Shown here: piece by piece, positions 1-6,621 of the stretch | Layout: each line of letters starts with the position of its first letter | Position numbering within the stretch: position 1 is the first letter of the stretch | Assembly (NCBI GenBank): GCA_947467405.1 | Contig: CANIIN010000099.1 | Location: 1-8,053, forward strand | Source: Betaproteobacteria bacterium | GTDB taxonomy: Bacteria; Pseudomonadota; Gammaproteobacteria; Burkholderiales; SG8-39 | Reading direction: 5' to 3' | DNA: 8,053 nucleotides | Position numbers and translations under genes: made by a program | The notes under the pieces: generated by a model | Told to the model about the DNA's origin: nothing | The model's database searches: none | The model's input: the letters and a program-made list of their open reading frames with translations, nothing else

Positions 1-515
1 ACCGCCAGATGCGCCCAGAATGCAGTGCCGTTGTTCTTCATGCGCAACTCGGCCGTCTGCGTCGTGCCCTGTTCCGGGAGTTGCCTGCGCAACTGGTAGA
101 AAATGTCCTGGTCCTCGCTGACTATGAAGCGGCTGATCGGCTGCTTCAACAGCGCAGCCCGGGTCACGCCGAGCAGGGTGGTGGCGGTGAGGTTGGCCTG
201 CAGGATCAGGCCCTTTTCGCTCAAGGTGCAATAGCCGACCGGGGCCAGATCGTACAGATCGACAAAGCGCGCATGCGCGGCGGCGAGTTCCGCCTGCGCC
301 CGCTGCAGTTCGTCGTTCTGCATCTCCAGTTCGATCTGATGCACGCGCAGTTCGTGCAGCGTCTTCCTGACGGATTCGGACAATAGTGCATCGGTGCTTG
401 GCGGAGTCCGGGCGGTTCTTTCGCGCAGGGTCGCCTCGGCCGCGCTGCGCAACGTCGCCGCCGAACCCGCCGCGGCGGTGTTGTGCTGCGCGCTTTTCTG
501 CTCGTCATCGTTCAT
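1..515 (-). CDS. PAS-domain signalling protein, probable N-terminus of a sensor kinase (partial, runs off left edge)
   Basis: The gene starts at the ATG in 513-515 and stays open for 171 codons to the window edge. An AAGGAAG ribosome-binding site (522-528) lies six bases upstream. The protein has a polar, low-complexity N-terminus (residues 1-45). A heptad-like coiled coil follows (about 48-82, with HELRVHQIELEMQNDEL). A PAS domain starts near residue 83 (FVDLYDLAPVGYCTLSEKG) and still continues at the edge (ELRMKNNGTAFWAHLA). This layout is common at the N-terminus of PAS-type hybrid histidine kinases and diguanylate cyclases encoded beside CheB/CheR fusions, but the output domain lies outside the window, so its class is unknown. 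There is no membrane segment in the visible part, which suggests a cytoplasmic sensor. The start overlaps the end of the preceding PAS-PAS frame by 11 bases, which implies translational coupling. Confidence 0.85.
   Translation of the reverse strand, partial: MNDDEQKSAQHNTAAAGSAATLRSAAEATLRERTARTPPSTDALLSESVRKTLHELRVHQIELEMQNDELQRAQAELAAAHARFVDLYDLAPVGYCTLSEKGLILQANLTATTLLGVTRAALLKQPISRFIVSEDQDIFYQLRRQLPEQGTTQTAELRMKNNGTAFWAHLA
505..515 (-). other. 11-base overlap of consecutive reading frames (stop-start coupling)
   Basis: On the minus strand the bases ATGAACGATGA carry the start of the downstream PAS protein (Met-Asn-Asp) and the final His-Glu-Arg-stop of the PAS-PAS frame. The downstream ribosome-binding site (522-528) lies inside the upstream gene. 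The arrangement points to one transcript and coupled translation. With an amber codon upstream, ribosomes ending early would no longer reach this junction, so coupling could be weakened. Confidence 0.8.
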
Positions 516-1263
516 GTTGGTCTTCCTTGAGCAATCTTTCCGTTGCCGCAATGGCATACAGGTTCCCGGCATCGTCCAGCAAGGCCGTCGCCGCGATCGA
601 TACGTCGAGGATGGCGCCGTCTTTGGCGAGGCGCTGACTTTGGTACGGTTCGATCTTCTTCGCCAGGCTCATCGCGGCCAGTTCGTTGAGCGTTTGCTGG
701 CGATGCGCCGGCGGAACCCGATCCAGCAGCGTCATGCCCAGCGCCTCGGCTTCGCTCCAGCCGTACAGGCGCTGCGATGCCGGGTTCCAGGCCAGGATGC
801 GGCCATCCATTGCCGTCAGGCTGATGGCGTCGCTGGCGTCGCGCAACACCACGGCCAGACGCCGGTCCTCGCTGGCTTGTTGTTTCAGGGCGTCCGCCAT
901 CTGCTTGCGCTCGGTGATGTCGGTGAAGGAGGTCACGACCCCCTGGATCAAGTCAGTGCCGGCGCGTTTGATCGGCACCGCGTTGACCGACAGCCACATC
1001 GGCGCTGCGTGGGGGCGGTCGTGAATGCCGATCACCACATTGTGCTGCTCCAGGCCCGTGCGCTGGGCCTCGGCGCCCGGCAGGGCGTCGATTGGAAACG
1101 GCGTACCATTCTCACGAATGGGCAGCCAGGCCGGATCGAACCCGGTTGTCCCCAGCAACTGCACACTGAATCGGCCGAGGATATGTCCGGCCGCCTCGTT
1201 GGTCGTGGTCACTCTGCCATCGGGGCCCTGCAACATCACGCCCTCGGACAATGACGACACCAC
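505..1263 (-). CDS. C-terminal PAS-PAS part of the CheB/CheR fusion, cut off by an in-frame amber codon
   Basis: This is the direct continuation, in the same frame, of the CheB/CheR fusion. The frame is open from 1317 to the TGA at 505-507 (270 codons). Coordinates here begin at the first available start codon, GTG 1261-1263, which has no convincing ribosome-binding site. ATG 1234-1236, with GAGG five bases upstream, is the better reinitiation candidate but removes the first helix of the PAS fold. The segment opens with a short linker helix (AQQQALAALEDSSLRYRSVV). PAS domain A follows, ending in the typical SFTDITERKQ. PAS domain B contains DASDAISLTAMDGRILAWNPA and has a C-terminal PAC-like strand set. 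It has no kinase or other output domain. The coding pattern is intact to the end, so decay, if any, is recent. It may be an untranslated pseudogene part, a reinitiated product, or the tail of a readthrough protein. Confidence 0.6.
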   Translation of the reverse strand: MVSSLSEGVMLQGPDGRVTTTNEAAGHILGRFSVQLLGTTGFDPAWLPIRENGTPFPIDALPGAEAQRTGLEQHNVVIGIHDRPHAAPMWLSVNAVPIKRAGTDLIQGVVTSFTDITERKQMADALKQQASEDRRLAVVLRDASDAISLTAMDGRILAWNPASQRLYGWSEAEALGMTLLDRVPPAHRQQTLNELAAMSLAKKIEPYQSQRLAKDGAILDVSIAATALLDDAGNLYAIAATERLLKEDQHER

Positions 1264-1317
1264 CGATCGATAGCGCAGCGAGCTGTCCTCCAGCGCCGCG
1301 AGCGCCTGCTGCTGCGC

Positions 1318-1320
1318 CTA
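1318..1320 (-). other. In-frame amber (TAG) codon splitting the CheB/CheR-PAS gene
   Basis: On the minus strand this codon follows TFIDV, the last strand of a PAS domain. AQQQALAALEDSSLRYR, a normal inter-PAS helix, comes directly after it in the same frame. Homologous PAS junctions read like FIDVTxQKxA, so the stop takes the place of exactly one residue and no bases are gained or lost. One substitution from CAG, AAG, GAG, TCG, TGG or TTG would create it. The stop lies at a domain border, so both halves could fold separately. Confidence 0.9.
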
Positions 1321-3975
1321 CACATCGATAAAAGTGATGGCCGCCCCCTCGATGACGTTGTCCAGGGTACGGTAGGGCAGGATGCGCAGCAGGTACCACC
1401 GATTGCGCTTGTCCTGCACGGTGATCTCCCTCGGAATCAGGGATTTCAGCACCAGATCGATGTCCTGCGTCAGGTTGTCATAGCCGAGCAGATTGGTCAC
1501 GATGTCGCTCATGGGCCGGCCCAGATCCTGCGGAATCAGGTTGATGATCGCGGCGATGGTGGGGCTGAAGTTCAGGATGCGCTGCTGCAGGTCGACAAAC
1601 ACCGTGGCGATGCCGCTGCCGGCCAGCAGGTTGCGATTGTCGTTGAGGGCCCGCGCCAACTCCACCACCTTGTTTTGCTGCTCGACGTTGACCGTGGCCA
1701 GTTCCTCGTTCACGGAATGCAATTCTTCCTGGGAGGTCGCCAGTTCCTCGTTGCTGGCCTGCAACTCCTCGTTGATGGACTGCATCTCCTCGAGCGCCGA
1801 GCGGAGTTCCTCGGTCGAGGTATCCGCGTCCTCGCGCGCGGCACGCAACAGTTGTTCATTGACGCGCAGTTCCTGCTGGAGCGCCGTAATGCGCGCATCG
1901 GCCGACTGGCCGAGGTTGCCCGGCTGCACAGGCTGCACCAGCTGACGCTCGAAGGCTGGCACCTCCTCGAACACGACCAGATAGCGGGTCGGCTGATCCT
2001 TCGGGAGATTGTCCGCCAAGACCGGAGAAACGGTCAGGTTGACCGGGATGAAGCTGCCGTCGGTGCGCACGCGCAGGCTGATGCGCTGCACGATCCCGTG
2101 CTGTTCCACCGCCGTGTACAGCGCGTGCGACAGATCCTGGCGCAGTCCTTCCCGGGCTATTGTCAGGATGTTGTTGGCGCCCGCATCACCGGGAGCGGGA
2201 TTCAGGTACAGGCCGGTGTCCCCGCTCAGGTGCAGGATGTCGCCGTTGCTCTCGATCAGCGCACAGGCCGGTTCACGTAGCTTTTCCAGGGCCTGCCTGG
2301 TCTGCTCTTGCAGGGAAAGGCGCACCGGGATGGCGGTCATGGGGGGGTGTTGGGTCGCCAGGATGGTCGGTATTTTTGCAGCCGGGACGATATCCCCCAG
2401 CAGCACGCGCGGTGCGTGGTCCTGCCTCTGAAACAGCTTGGATTTGTTGTCGAGCACGGAAAATGATTCATCATTGTCGCCCACGCCTTCGGAGTTGCCC
2501 AGAAACAGCAAGCCGCCCGGCTTCAGCGCGTAGTGGAACAACCGGATCAGCTTTTCCTGCAATTCGGGACGTAAATAGATCAGCAGATTGCGGCAGCTGA
2601 TCAGGTCCAGCTTGGAAAAGGGCGGATCCTTGATGGCATCCTGCTCGGAGAACGTGATCATGTCGCGGATGGACCTCCTGACACGGAAGCCAGCGTCGTG
2701 CTCGTAGGAAAAAAAGCGTTTCAGGCGCTCCGCTGTGATGTTGGCGCCGATCGACTCCGGATACAGGCCGGCGCGGGCAATGCTGATGGCGTCGACGTCG
2801 ATGTCGGTGGCGTATATCCGCACCGGGTGGTTGAGCTTCAGGTCCTCCATGTGCTCGTGCACAAGGATGGCGATGGAATAGGCTTCCTCGCCGGTCGAGC
2901 AGGCCGGCAACCAGATGCGAAAATCCGCGTGCTCGGCCAGTCCGAGGAGCCTGGCCTTGAGCCGACTCTCCAGTTCGACAAAGGCCGCCGGATCGCGGAA
3001 AAAGCTCGTCACACGGATCAGCAGGTCTCTCAGCAGTGCCTGCACCTCGGTGGGGGTCTGCTGCAGGAATTTGACGTAGTCACCCAGCGCCTCGATCTGA
3101 TGCAAGGCCATGCGCCGCTCGATGCGACGAACGATGGTGCCCGGCTTGTACAGCGAAAAGTCATGTCCGGTCTGGGAACGTATCAGGATGAAAATCTTTT
3201 TCAGTTCGTGCTGCGAGTCCCGCACGGCGAGGGGCGGGGCCGGCGCATGCGGTTGCTTCAAGACCTGGTTCACATAAGCGATGAGCTGGGCCGGCATCTG
3301 GGCGGGCTCCAGCACGTAATTCGCCGCGTCGGTGTTGATGGCGCTATTGGGCATGCCGTCGAATGCGCTGGACTCCGGCTTCTGCACCATGACCATGCCG
3401 CCCTCGCCGTTGATCTCTCGCACCCCCTGGGTGCCGTCGGACCCGGTGCCCGAGAGCACGATGGCGATGGCGTTCTCGTGCTGATCCTGCGCCAGGGAGC
3501 GAAAAAAGAAGTCGATCGGCAAGCGGTGGCCGTGCGGCATGGACGGCGCGAGCAGATGAAGCGCGCCGTTCATGATCGCCAGGTCGTGGTTGGGCGGGAT
3601 GATGTAGACGCAGTTCGGCTTCACCACCGTGCCATCCTCGACCGTGGATACCGGCATGCGGGTGTAGCGCGCGACCAGTTCCACCAGGATGCTGTCGTGG
3701 GTTGGATCGAGGTGTTGCACCAGCACGAAGGCCATGCCCGGATCGATGTCGGCGGGCATGCCGGAAAAGAACGCTTCGAAGGCGGCCAGGCCGCCCGCCG
3801 ATGCGCCGAGGCCGACGATGGGAAAGCCGGAGAGGGTCTCCGCGGCCGGCGTGGTCGGCGTGGCCGGTGTTGCCTGTTTTGAAGCGGCCTGCGCCGGCGC
3901 AACGGTCTCGGCCTGCTTGCCCGGTCGGCTGTTCTTCTTCGCTCGTTGACTGCCCTTGTCCTTGCCGGTGTTCAT
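1318..3975 (-). CDS. CheB methylesterase-CheR methyltransferase fusion with coiled coil and PAS domains (ends at premature amber)
   Basis: An 885-residue cytoplasmic signalling protein that joins chemoreceptor-type glutamate methylesterase/deamidase and SAM-dependent glutamate methyltransferase activities. The N-terminus (1-48) is a Lys/Ala/Pro/Thr-rich linker, and there is no receiver domain. The CheB domain (about 51-240) shows GASAGG with Ser59, QHLDPTHDS with His88 and SGTGSDGTQG with Asp180, matching the CheB catalytic triad. The CheR helical part (about 255-340) contains TSFFRDP. The CheR SAM-binding part (about 350-510) contains LPACSTGEEAYS, ATDID and SCRNLLIYL. A PAS-like region spans about 560-672. 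A NEEL-rich coiled coil follows (about 692-780, typical of this fusion family), then another PAS domain (about 782-885) ending in TFIDV. The chosen ATG (3973-3975) has GGGAG at 3982-3986, six bases upstream. The frame stays open to 4104 but lacks such a site there. The TAG at 1318-1320 interrupts a frame that otherwise continues for 270 codons. Confidence 0.93.
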   Translation of the reverse strand: MNTGKDKGSQRAKKNSRPGKQAETVAPAQAASKQATPATPTTPAAETLSGFPIVGLGASAGGLAAFEAFFSGMPADIDPGMAFVLVQHLDPTHDSILVELVARYTRMPVSTVEDGTVVKPNCVYIIPPNHDLAIMNGALHLLAPSMPHGHRLPIDFFFRSLAQDQHENAIAIVLSGTGSDGTQGVREINGEGGMVMVQKPESSAFDGMPNSAINTDAANYVLEPAQMPAQLIAYVNQVLKQPHAPAPPLAVRDSQHELKKIFILIRSQTGHDFSLYKPGTIVRRIERRMALHQIEALGDYVKFLQQTPTEVQALLRDLLIRVTSFFRDPAAFVELESRLKARLLGLAEHADFRIWLPACSTGEEAYSIAILVHEHMEDLKLNHPVRIYATDIDVDAISIARAGLYPESIGANITAERLKRFFSYEHDAGFRVRRSIRDMITFSEQDAIKDPPFSKLDLISCRNLLIYLRPELQEKLIRLFHYALKPGGLLFLGNSEGVGDNDESFSVLDNKSKLFQRQDHAPRVLLGDIVPAAKIPTILATQHPPMTAIPVRLSLQEQTRQALEKLREPACALIESNGDILHLSGDTGLYLNPAPGDAGANNILTIAREGLRQDLSHALYTAVEQHGIVQRISLRVRTDGSFIPVNLTVSPVLADNLPKDQPTRYLVVFEEVPAFERQLVQPVQPGNLGQSADARITALQQELRVNEQLLRAAREDADTSTEELRSALEEMQSINEELQASNEELATSQEELHSVNEELATVNVEQQNKVVELARALNDNRNLLAGSGIATVFVDLQQRILNFSPTIAAIINLIPQDLGRPMSDIVTNLLGYDNLTQDIDLVLKSLIPREITVQDKRNRWYLLRILPYRTLDNVIEGAAITFIDV

Positions 3976-4083
3976 GTCACGCTCCCAGTGGCCTGTGCTG
4001 GCATTGATCGTGGTCGTTACGCGATGTGCTGCGCTCTGCCTGCGCGGTGTCACCGTGTGCGGGAGGAGCGGCGGTTTTGCGAA

Positions 4084-4104
4084 GTGGGAAATTCGAACGC
4101 CCAC
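4084..4104. repeat. 21-base inverted repeat (GTGGG...CCCAC) with TTCGAA core
   Basis: GTGGG at 4084-4088 is mirrored by CCCAC at 4100-4104, with the palindrome TTCGAA (4092-4097) nearly centred between them. It lies about 110 bases upstream of the CheB/CheR start. It could be an operator for a dimeric regulator. The spacer also resembles a tRNA T-loop, but no tRNA surrounds it. Confidence 0.35.
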
Positions 4105-4127
4105 CCCGCGTCTGAATATTTTGCGCC

Positions 4128-4180
4128 TTTGTGGGGATGGGAGAAAGGTCTTTGTGTGGGCGGGAGAAAGGTTTTTGTAT
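4128..4180. repeat. Imperfect 23-base tandem repeat, two clear copies plus a decayed third
   Basis: Copy one (4128-4150) and copy two (4151-4173) share TTTGTG at the left and GGGAGAAAGGT at the right, with about four mismatches between. A third unit begins with TTTGTAT at 4174-4180 and then diverges, regaining only GGGT near its expected end. The repeat lies about 150-225 bases from either start codon. Two near-identical sites about two helical turns apart would suit binding of a regulator, but this is inferred from layout only. Confidence 0.6.
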
Positions 4181-4395
4181 CGGATTGTATTGGGTCAAGG
4201 TCGGCACCCATGCCGGCGCCGGTCGGTGTCGCCGTCGCTGTTCCTCGGCAGCGCGAGCGTGCGCCAGGCCCCGAGGCCGCCAATGGACTGCGTGGCAGGC
4301 GTTGTGCGCGCCCCGATCGCGGTCAACAGCATGGCGCGGCTGGATAACGCGGAGGTATAGTGGTTGCCGAGTCCAGTTTGTCGGCGAGGCAAAAC

Positions 4396-5580
4396 ATGTC
4401 CAGGAATATCGTCGTGACGCCCTCCTCAGACGTTGCCGTGGAACGGCGGCAGGTGGAGATGTGCGAACACAAGGGGATAGGCCACCCCGATACCGTCACC
4501 GACGGCGTGTGCGAAGCGGCTTCCCGTGCGCTGTCCTTGGCGTATCGGAAGGCTTATGGCCGGATCCTGCACCACAACCTGGACAAGGGGCTGCTGGTGG
4601 CGGGCCGCAGCAGGCCGCGCTTCGGCGGCGGGTCCATTGAAGACAAGGCGCGCCTCATCATTTGCGGGCGGGCCACCGTCCCGGAACCCGCCTTCGATGT
4701 GCCGGGGATTGTGAAAAAGGCGGCGCGCGACTATCTGGTGGAGCATCTGCAAGACGCGGCCGGGACGATCGAGATCGACACCCACATCCGTGAAGGCAGT
4801 GCCAATCTGGTGCAGGCCTTCGCCCGCGGCCAGCACATCCCCTTGTCAAACGACACGTCCTTCGGCATGGGGTTCGCTCCCTATTCCCCCCTGGAGCAAG
4901 ACGTCCTCGGCCTGGCTGCCCTGTTGCGCTCGACGGCGTTCAGGCAGCGTTTTCCCTGCGCCGGAGCGGATTTCAAGGTGATGGGCATGCGCGTGAAGAA
5001 CGAGGTCACTTTCATCATCGCGCTGGCGTTGGTGGATCGCCATGTGGCGAGCGTCGCGGAGTACCGGGCGCACAAGGCCCGTCTCGGCGACTACCTCACA
5101 CAGGGCATCAGCCAGGGCGCCACTTTGCAGTTGAACACGCTGGACGACCCGGCCGCCACGGACGCCAGCGGCCTGTATCTGACCGTGTCCGGATTGAGCT
5201 GCGAAATGGGCGACGACGGGCAAGTCGGACGCGGCAATCGGGCTTGCGGCCTGATCACGCCGGCACGCCCCATGTCGCTGGAAGCGGTCGCGGGCAAGAA
5301 CCCGGTCTCGCACGTGGGAAAGCTGTACAACGTCCTGGCCATGTTGTTGGCGCGCGATATTCACCAACGCCTGGAAGACGTGGAGGGGGTCACGGTGCAA
5401 CTCCTGTCCGCCATCGGCGCACCGGTGGACCGGCCGCGGGTCGCCGCAATAGAAATCCGGGCGGCGCAGGGGGTGAGCGAGCCGCTGCGGCAGGCGGCGG
5501 CAAAAATCGCCGACGAATGGCTGGACGATATGCCCAAAGTCACCGCGCTGATACTCGATCAGGCGGTTTCGCTGTATTGA
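4396..5580 (+). CDS. S-adenosylmethionine synthetase, archaeal type (methionine adenosyltransferase, PF01941)
   Basis: A 394-residue cytoplasmic enzyme predicted to form S-adenosylmethionine from methionine and ATP, releasing phosphate and pyrophosphate. It matches the archaeal AdoMet synthase family, not bacterial MetK. Motifs are HKGIGHPDTVTDGV (residues 25-38, with GHPD at 29-32), ILHHNLDK (57-64), FGGG (76-79), SNDTSFGMGFAP (151-162), CEMGDDGQVGRGNR (269-282), LITPARPMS (286-294) and AGKNPVSHVGKLYN (299-312). The length equals the usual ~400 residues, so it looks complete. The ATG at 4396 has GAGG at 4386-4389, six bases upstream. An upstream in-frame GTG at 4360, with GGAGG four bases before it, would add 12 residues, but family members usually begin close to the RNIVV motif. 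It is divergent from a CheR methyltransferase fusion that uses SAM and convergent with an epimerase gene. A partner role is possible but unproven. Confidence 0.92.
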   Translation: MSRNIVVTPSSDVAVERRQVEMCEHKGIGHPDTVTDGVCEAASRALSLAYRKAYGRILHHNLDKGLLVAGRSRPRFGGGSIEDKARLIICGRATVPEPAFDVPGIVKKAARDYLVEHLQDAAGTIEIDTHIREGSANLVQAFARGQHIPLSNDTSFGMGFAPYSPLEQDVLGLAALLRSTAFRQRFPCAGADFKVMGMRVKNEVTFIIALALVDRHVASVAEYRAHKARLGDYLTQGISQGATLQLNTLDDPAATDASGLYLTVSGLSCEMGDDGQVGRGNRACGLITPARPMSLEAVAGKNPVSHVGKLYNVLAMLLARDIHQRLEDVEGVTVQLLSAIGAPVDRPRVAAIEIRAAQGVSEPLRQAAAKIADEWLDDMPKVTALILDQAVSLY

Positions 5581-5607
5581 ATCGTGTTGGCCTGAACCGC
5601 GTTGGCC
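5578..5607 (+). repeat. 15-base tandem duplication that includes the stop codon of the SAM synthetase
   Basis: The 15 bases 5578-5592, beginning with the synthetase TGA, are repeated at 5593-5607 with 13 of 15 identical (differences at 5582/5597 and 5585/5600). It lies in the 39-base gap between two convergent genes. I see no stem-loop followed by a T-run here, so no intrinsic terminator can be supported. Confidence 0.6.
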
Positions 5608-5619
5608 CGGGCAATCCTT

Positions 5620-6609
5620 TCAGTCGGCCGGCTGCGACTCCGTGGACAGCGGCATGTTCGACGCCCACGACGCCAGGCGCACCGTCGGCCCGGCTTCGAC
5701 CACGCGGCGCACGCCTTCCTCGATGGAGACGGTGTCTTCGCCGAGCAGCGCGATGGTTCGGGTCACGTCGGGCCAGATCGGATAGAGCTTGCCGGACAGA
5801 TCGAACCGCGGTTCCTTGCCCATGATCCTGGCGGCGATGCCGACGTACTCTTCGATGGTCACGGTCTTGTTGCCGCAGAAGTTCACCACCTCGGGCGGGG
5901 ACTTGGCGATGCCGATGGCGCGGATGGCCTTGCGCACGTAATCGGTTTCGTAGATCGGGCAGTAGCGGTTCGGCACGCCGGGGTAGAGGCCGATGGAGCG
6001 GCCGGCCGAGAGCAGGTCGATGCGCGAGGTGACGGCGCCGCCGCGCGGGCTGTACAGCGAGAAGATGCGCAGGATGGTGGCCGGCGTGTTCCATTCCCGC
6101 GACAGCGCCTGCACGATGAATTCGCCGCCGATCTTGGTGGTGGCGTAGGTCTCCAGCCCCGTATGGAAGCCGAACAGGTCGTCTTCCTTCAGCGGCCGTT
6201 CGCCCTGGTAGGCATAGGCCGAGCCTGAGGCGGCGAAGATGAAGGCCTTGCAGTCGCGGTAGCGCGACATCAGGCGCGCGGCGCTGTAGGCATTGGTGTT
6301 GTAGGCGGCCTGGCGGTTCTCGGGCTTTTCTGCCACCAGTCCCACCATGGCGCCCAGGTGATAGACCACGTCGATGTTCTTCGGCAGTTTCGACAGGTCC
6401 GCGTCGCCGCCGTCGAACTGGATGGTCTCCACGCCGTTCTCGCGCAGGCGCTTTTCGTCAGCCGGCACAGTGAAGCGCGCCGCGCCATAGACCTTGTTGT
6501 GCTGGGCCAGTTCCACGGCGATCGGGTAGCCCATCAGGCCGGAGGCGCCGGTGACCAGGATGTTGAGGCCCTTGGTGTTCTCGATGGTGGTGGTTGCGGC
6601 AGCGTTCAA
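5620..6609 (-). CDS. NAD-dependent epimerase/dehydratase, extended short-chain dehydrogenase family
   Basis: A 329-residue soluble nucleotide-sugar-type oxidoreductase. The Rossmann motif VTGASGLMG (19-27) binds NAD(P). FDGGDADL (65-72) is the usual adenine-side segment. YHLGAMVG (83-90) follows the fourth strand. FAASGSAYAY (125-134) supplies the active-site serine, and YATTK (155-159) is the catalytic Tyr-xxx-Lys. The C-terminal half (about 180-310, with DLLSAG, PIYETDYVRKAIRAI and VVNFCGN) fits the substrate-binding lobe of UDP-sugar epimerase/dehydratases, though the substrate cannot be named. The start is TTG at 6607-6609, set by AAGGAG (6616-6621) six bases upstream. The frame stays open to 6927, but that extension is Arg/Pro/His-rich and lacks family similarity. 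It is convergent with the SAM synthetase and divergent from the 5-oxoprolinase gene. It could belong to a polysaccharide or a catabolic pathway. Confidence 0.88.
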   Translation of the reverse strand: MNAAATTTIENTKGLNILVTGASGLMGYPIAVELAQHNKVYGAARFTVPADEKRLRENGVETIQFDGGDADLSKLPKNIDVVYHLGAMVGLVAEKPENRQAAYNTNAYSAARLMSRYRDCKAFIFAASGSAYAYQGERPLKEDDLFGFHTGLETYATTKIGGEFIVQALSREWNTPATILRIFSLYSPRGGAVTSRIDLLSAGRSIGLYPGVPNRYCPIYETDYVRKAIRAIGIAKSPPEVVNFCGNKTVTIEEYVGIAARIMGKEPRFDLSGKLYPIWPDVTRTIALLGEDTVSIEEGVRRVVEAGPTVRLASWASNMPLSTESQPAD

Positions 6610-6621
6610 GGCATTCTCCTT
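6607..6621 (-). promoter_or_regulatory. Ribosome-binding site and TTG start of the epimerase, with overlapping three-codon ATG frame
   Basis: On the minus strand AAGGAG (6616-6621) precedes TTG (6607-6609) by six bases, an ideal distance. Between them lies an out-of-frame ATG CCT TGA (6606-6614), only one base from the ribosome-binding site and therefore a poor initiator. The geometry supports TTG as the true start. Confidence 0.7.

Larger units (their letters stand above)
3976..4395. other. Divergent intergenic region between CheB/CheR fusion and SAM synthetase
   Basis: These 420 bases lie between two divergent start codons and should hold promoters for both genes. I see ribosome-binding sites at each end, an imperfect 23-base tandem repeat (4128-4180), a 21-base dyad with a TTCGAA core (4084-4104) and AT-richer patches near 4112-4131 and 4168-4195. 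The only -10-like match worth noting on the plus strand is TATAGT at 4356-4361, without a matching -35. On the minus strand a TTGACC (4193-4198) has no correctly spaced -10. Short open frames cross the region on both strands, but none resembles a known protein. I recognise no SAM or SAH riboswitch fold. Confidence 0.55.

Noticed and set aside
394..1254. A 286-codon open frame on the plus strand
   Set aside because: It is antisense to the PAS-PAS frame and the partial PAS gene, whose motifs are clear, and shows no recognisable protein pattern.
2698..3882. A 394-codon open frame on the plus strand
   Set aside because: It lies wholly antisense to the well-supported CheB/CheR coding sequence, is rich in Arg/His/Gly/Val as expected of a complementary frame in GC-rich DNA, and has no family motif.
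3976..4104. An earlier in-frame ATG (4104) for the CheB/CheR fusion, giving 43 more residues
   Set aside because: It has no fitting ribosome-binding site, whereas the ATG at 3975 has GGGAG six bases upstream. The extra residues fall in the repeat/dyad-bearing intergenic region.
4070..4110. T-arm-like sequence (TTCGAA with GC-rich arms) suggesting a tRNA or attachment-site fragment
   Set aside because: The stem has a mismatch, and no acceptor, D or anticodon arm is found at the right distances on either strand.
4131..4395. Several short open frames on both strands upstream of the SAM synthetase
   Set aside because: They overlap one another, lack good ribosome-binding sites and resemble no known protein. 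The region is better explained as a divergent promoter region.
4200..4395. Possible SAM or SAH riboswitch in the leader of the SAM synthetase
   Set aside because: I could not find the conserved cores of known SAM/SAH riboswitch classes by eye. A covariance-model search would be decisive.
5581..5619. Intrinsic terminator between the convergent genes
   Set aside because: There are GC palindromes (such as GCCCGGGC) but no stable stem followed by a T-run on either strand.
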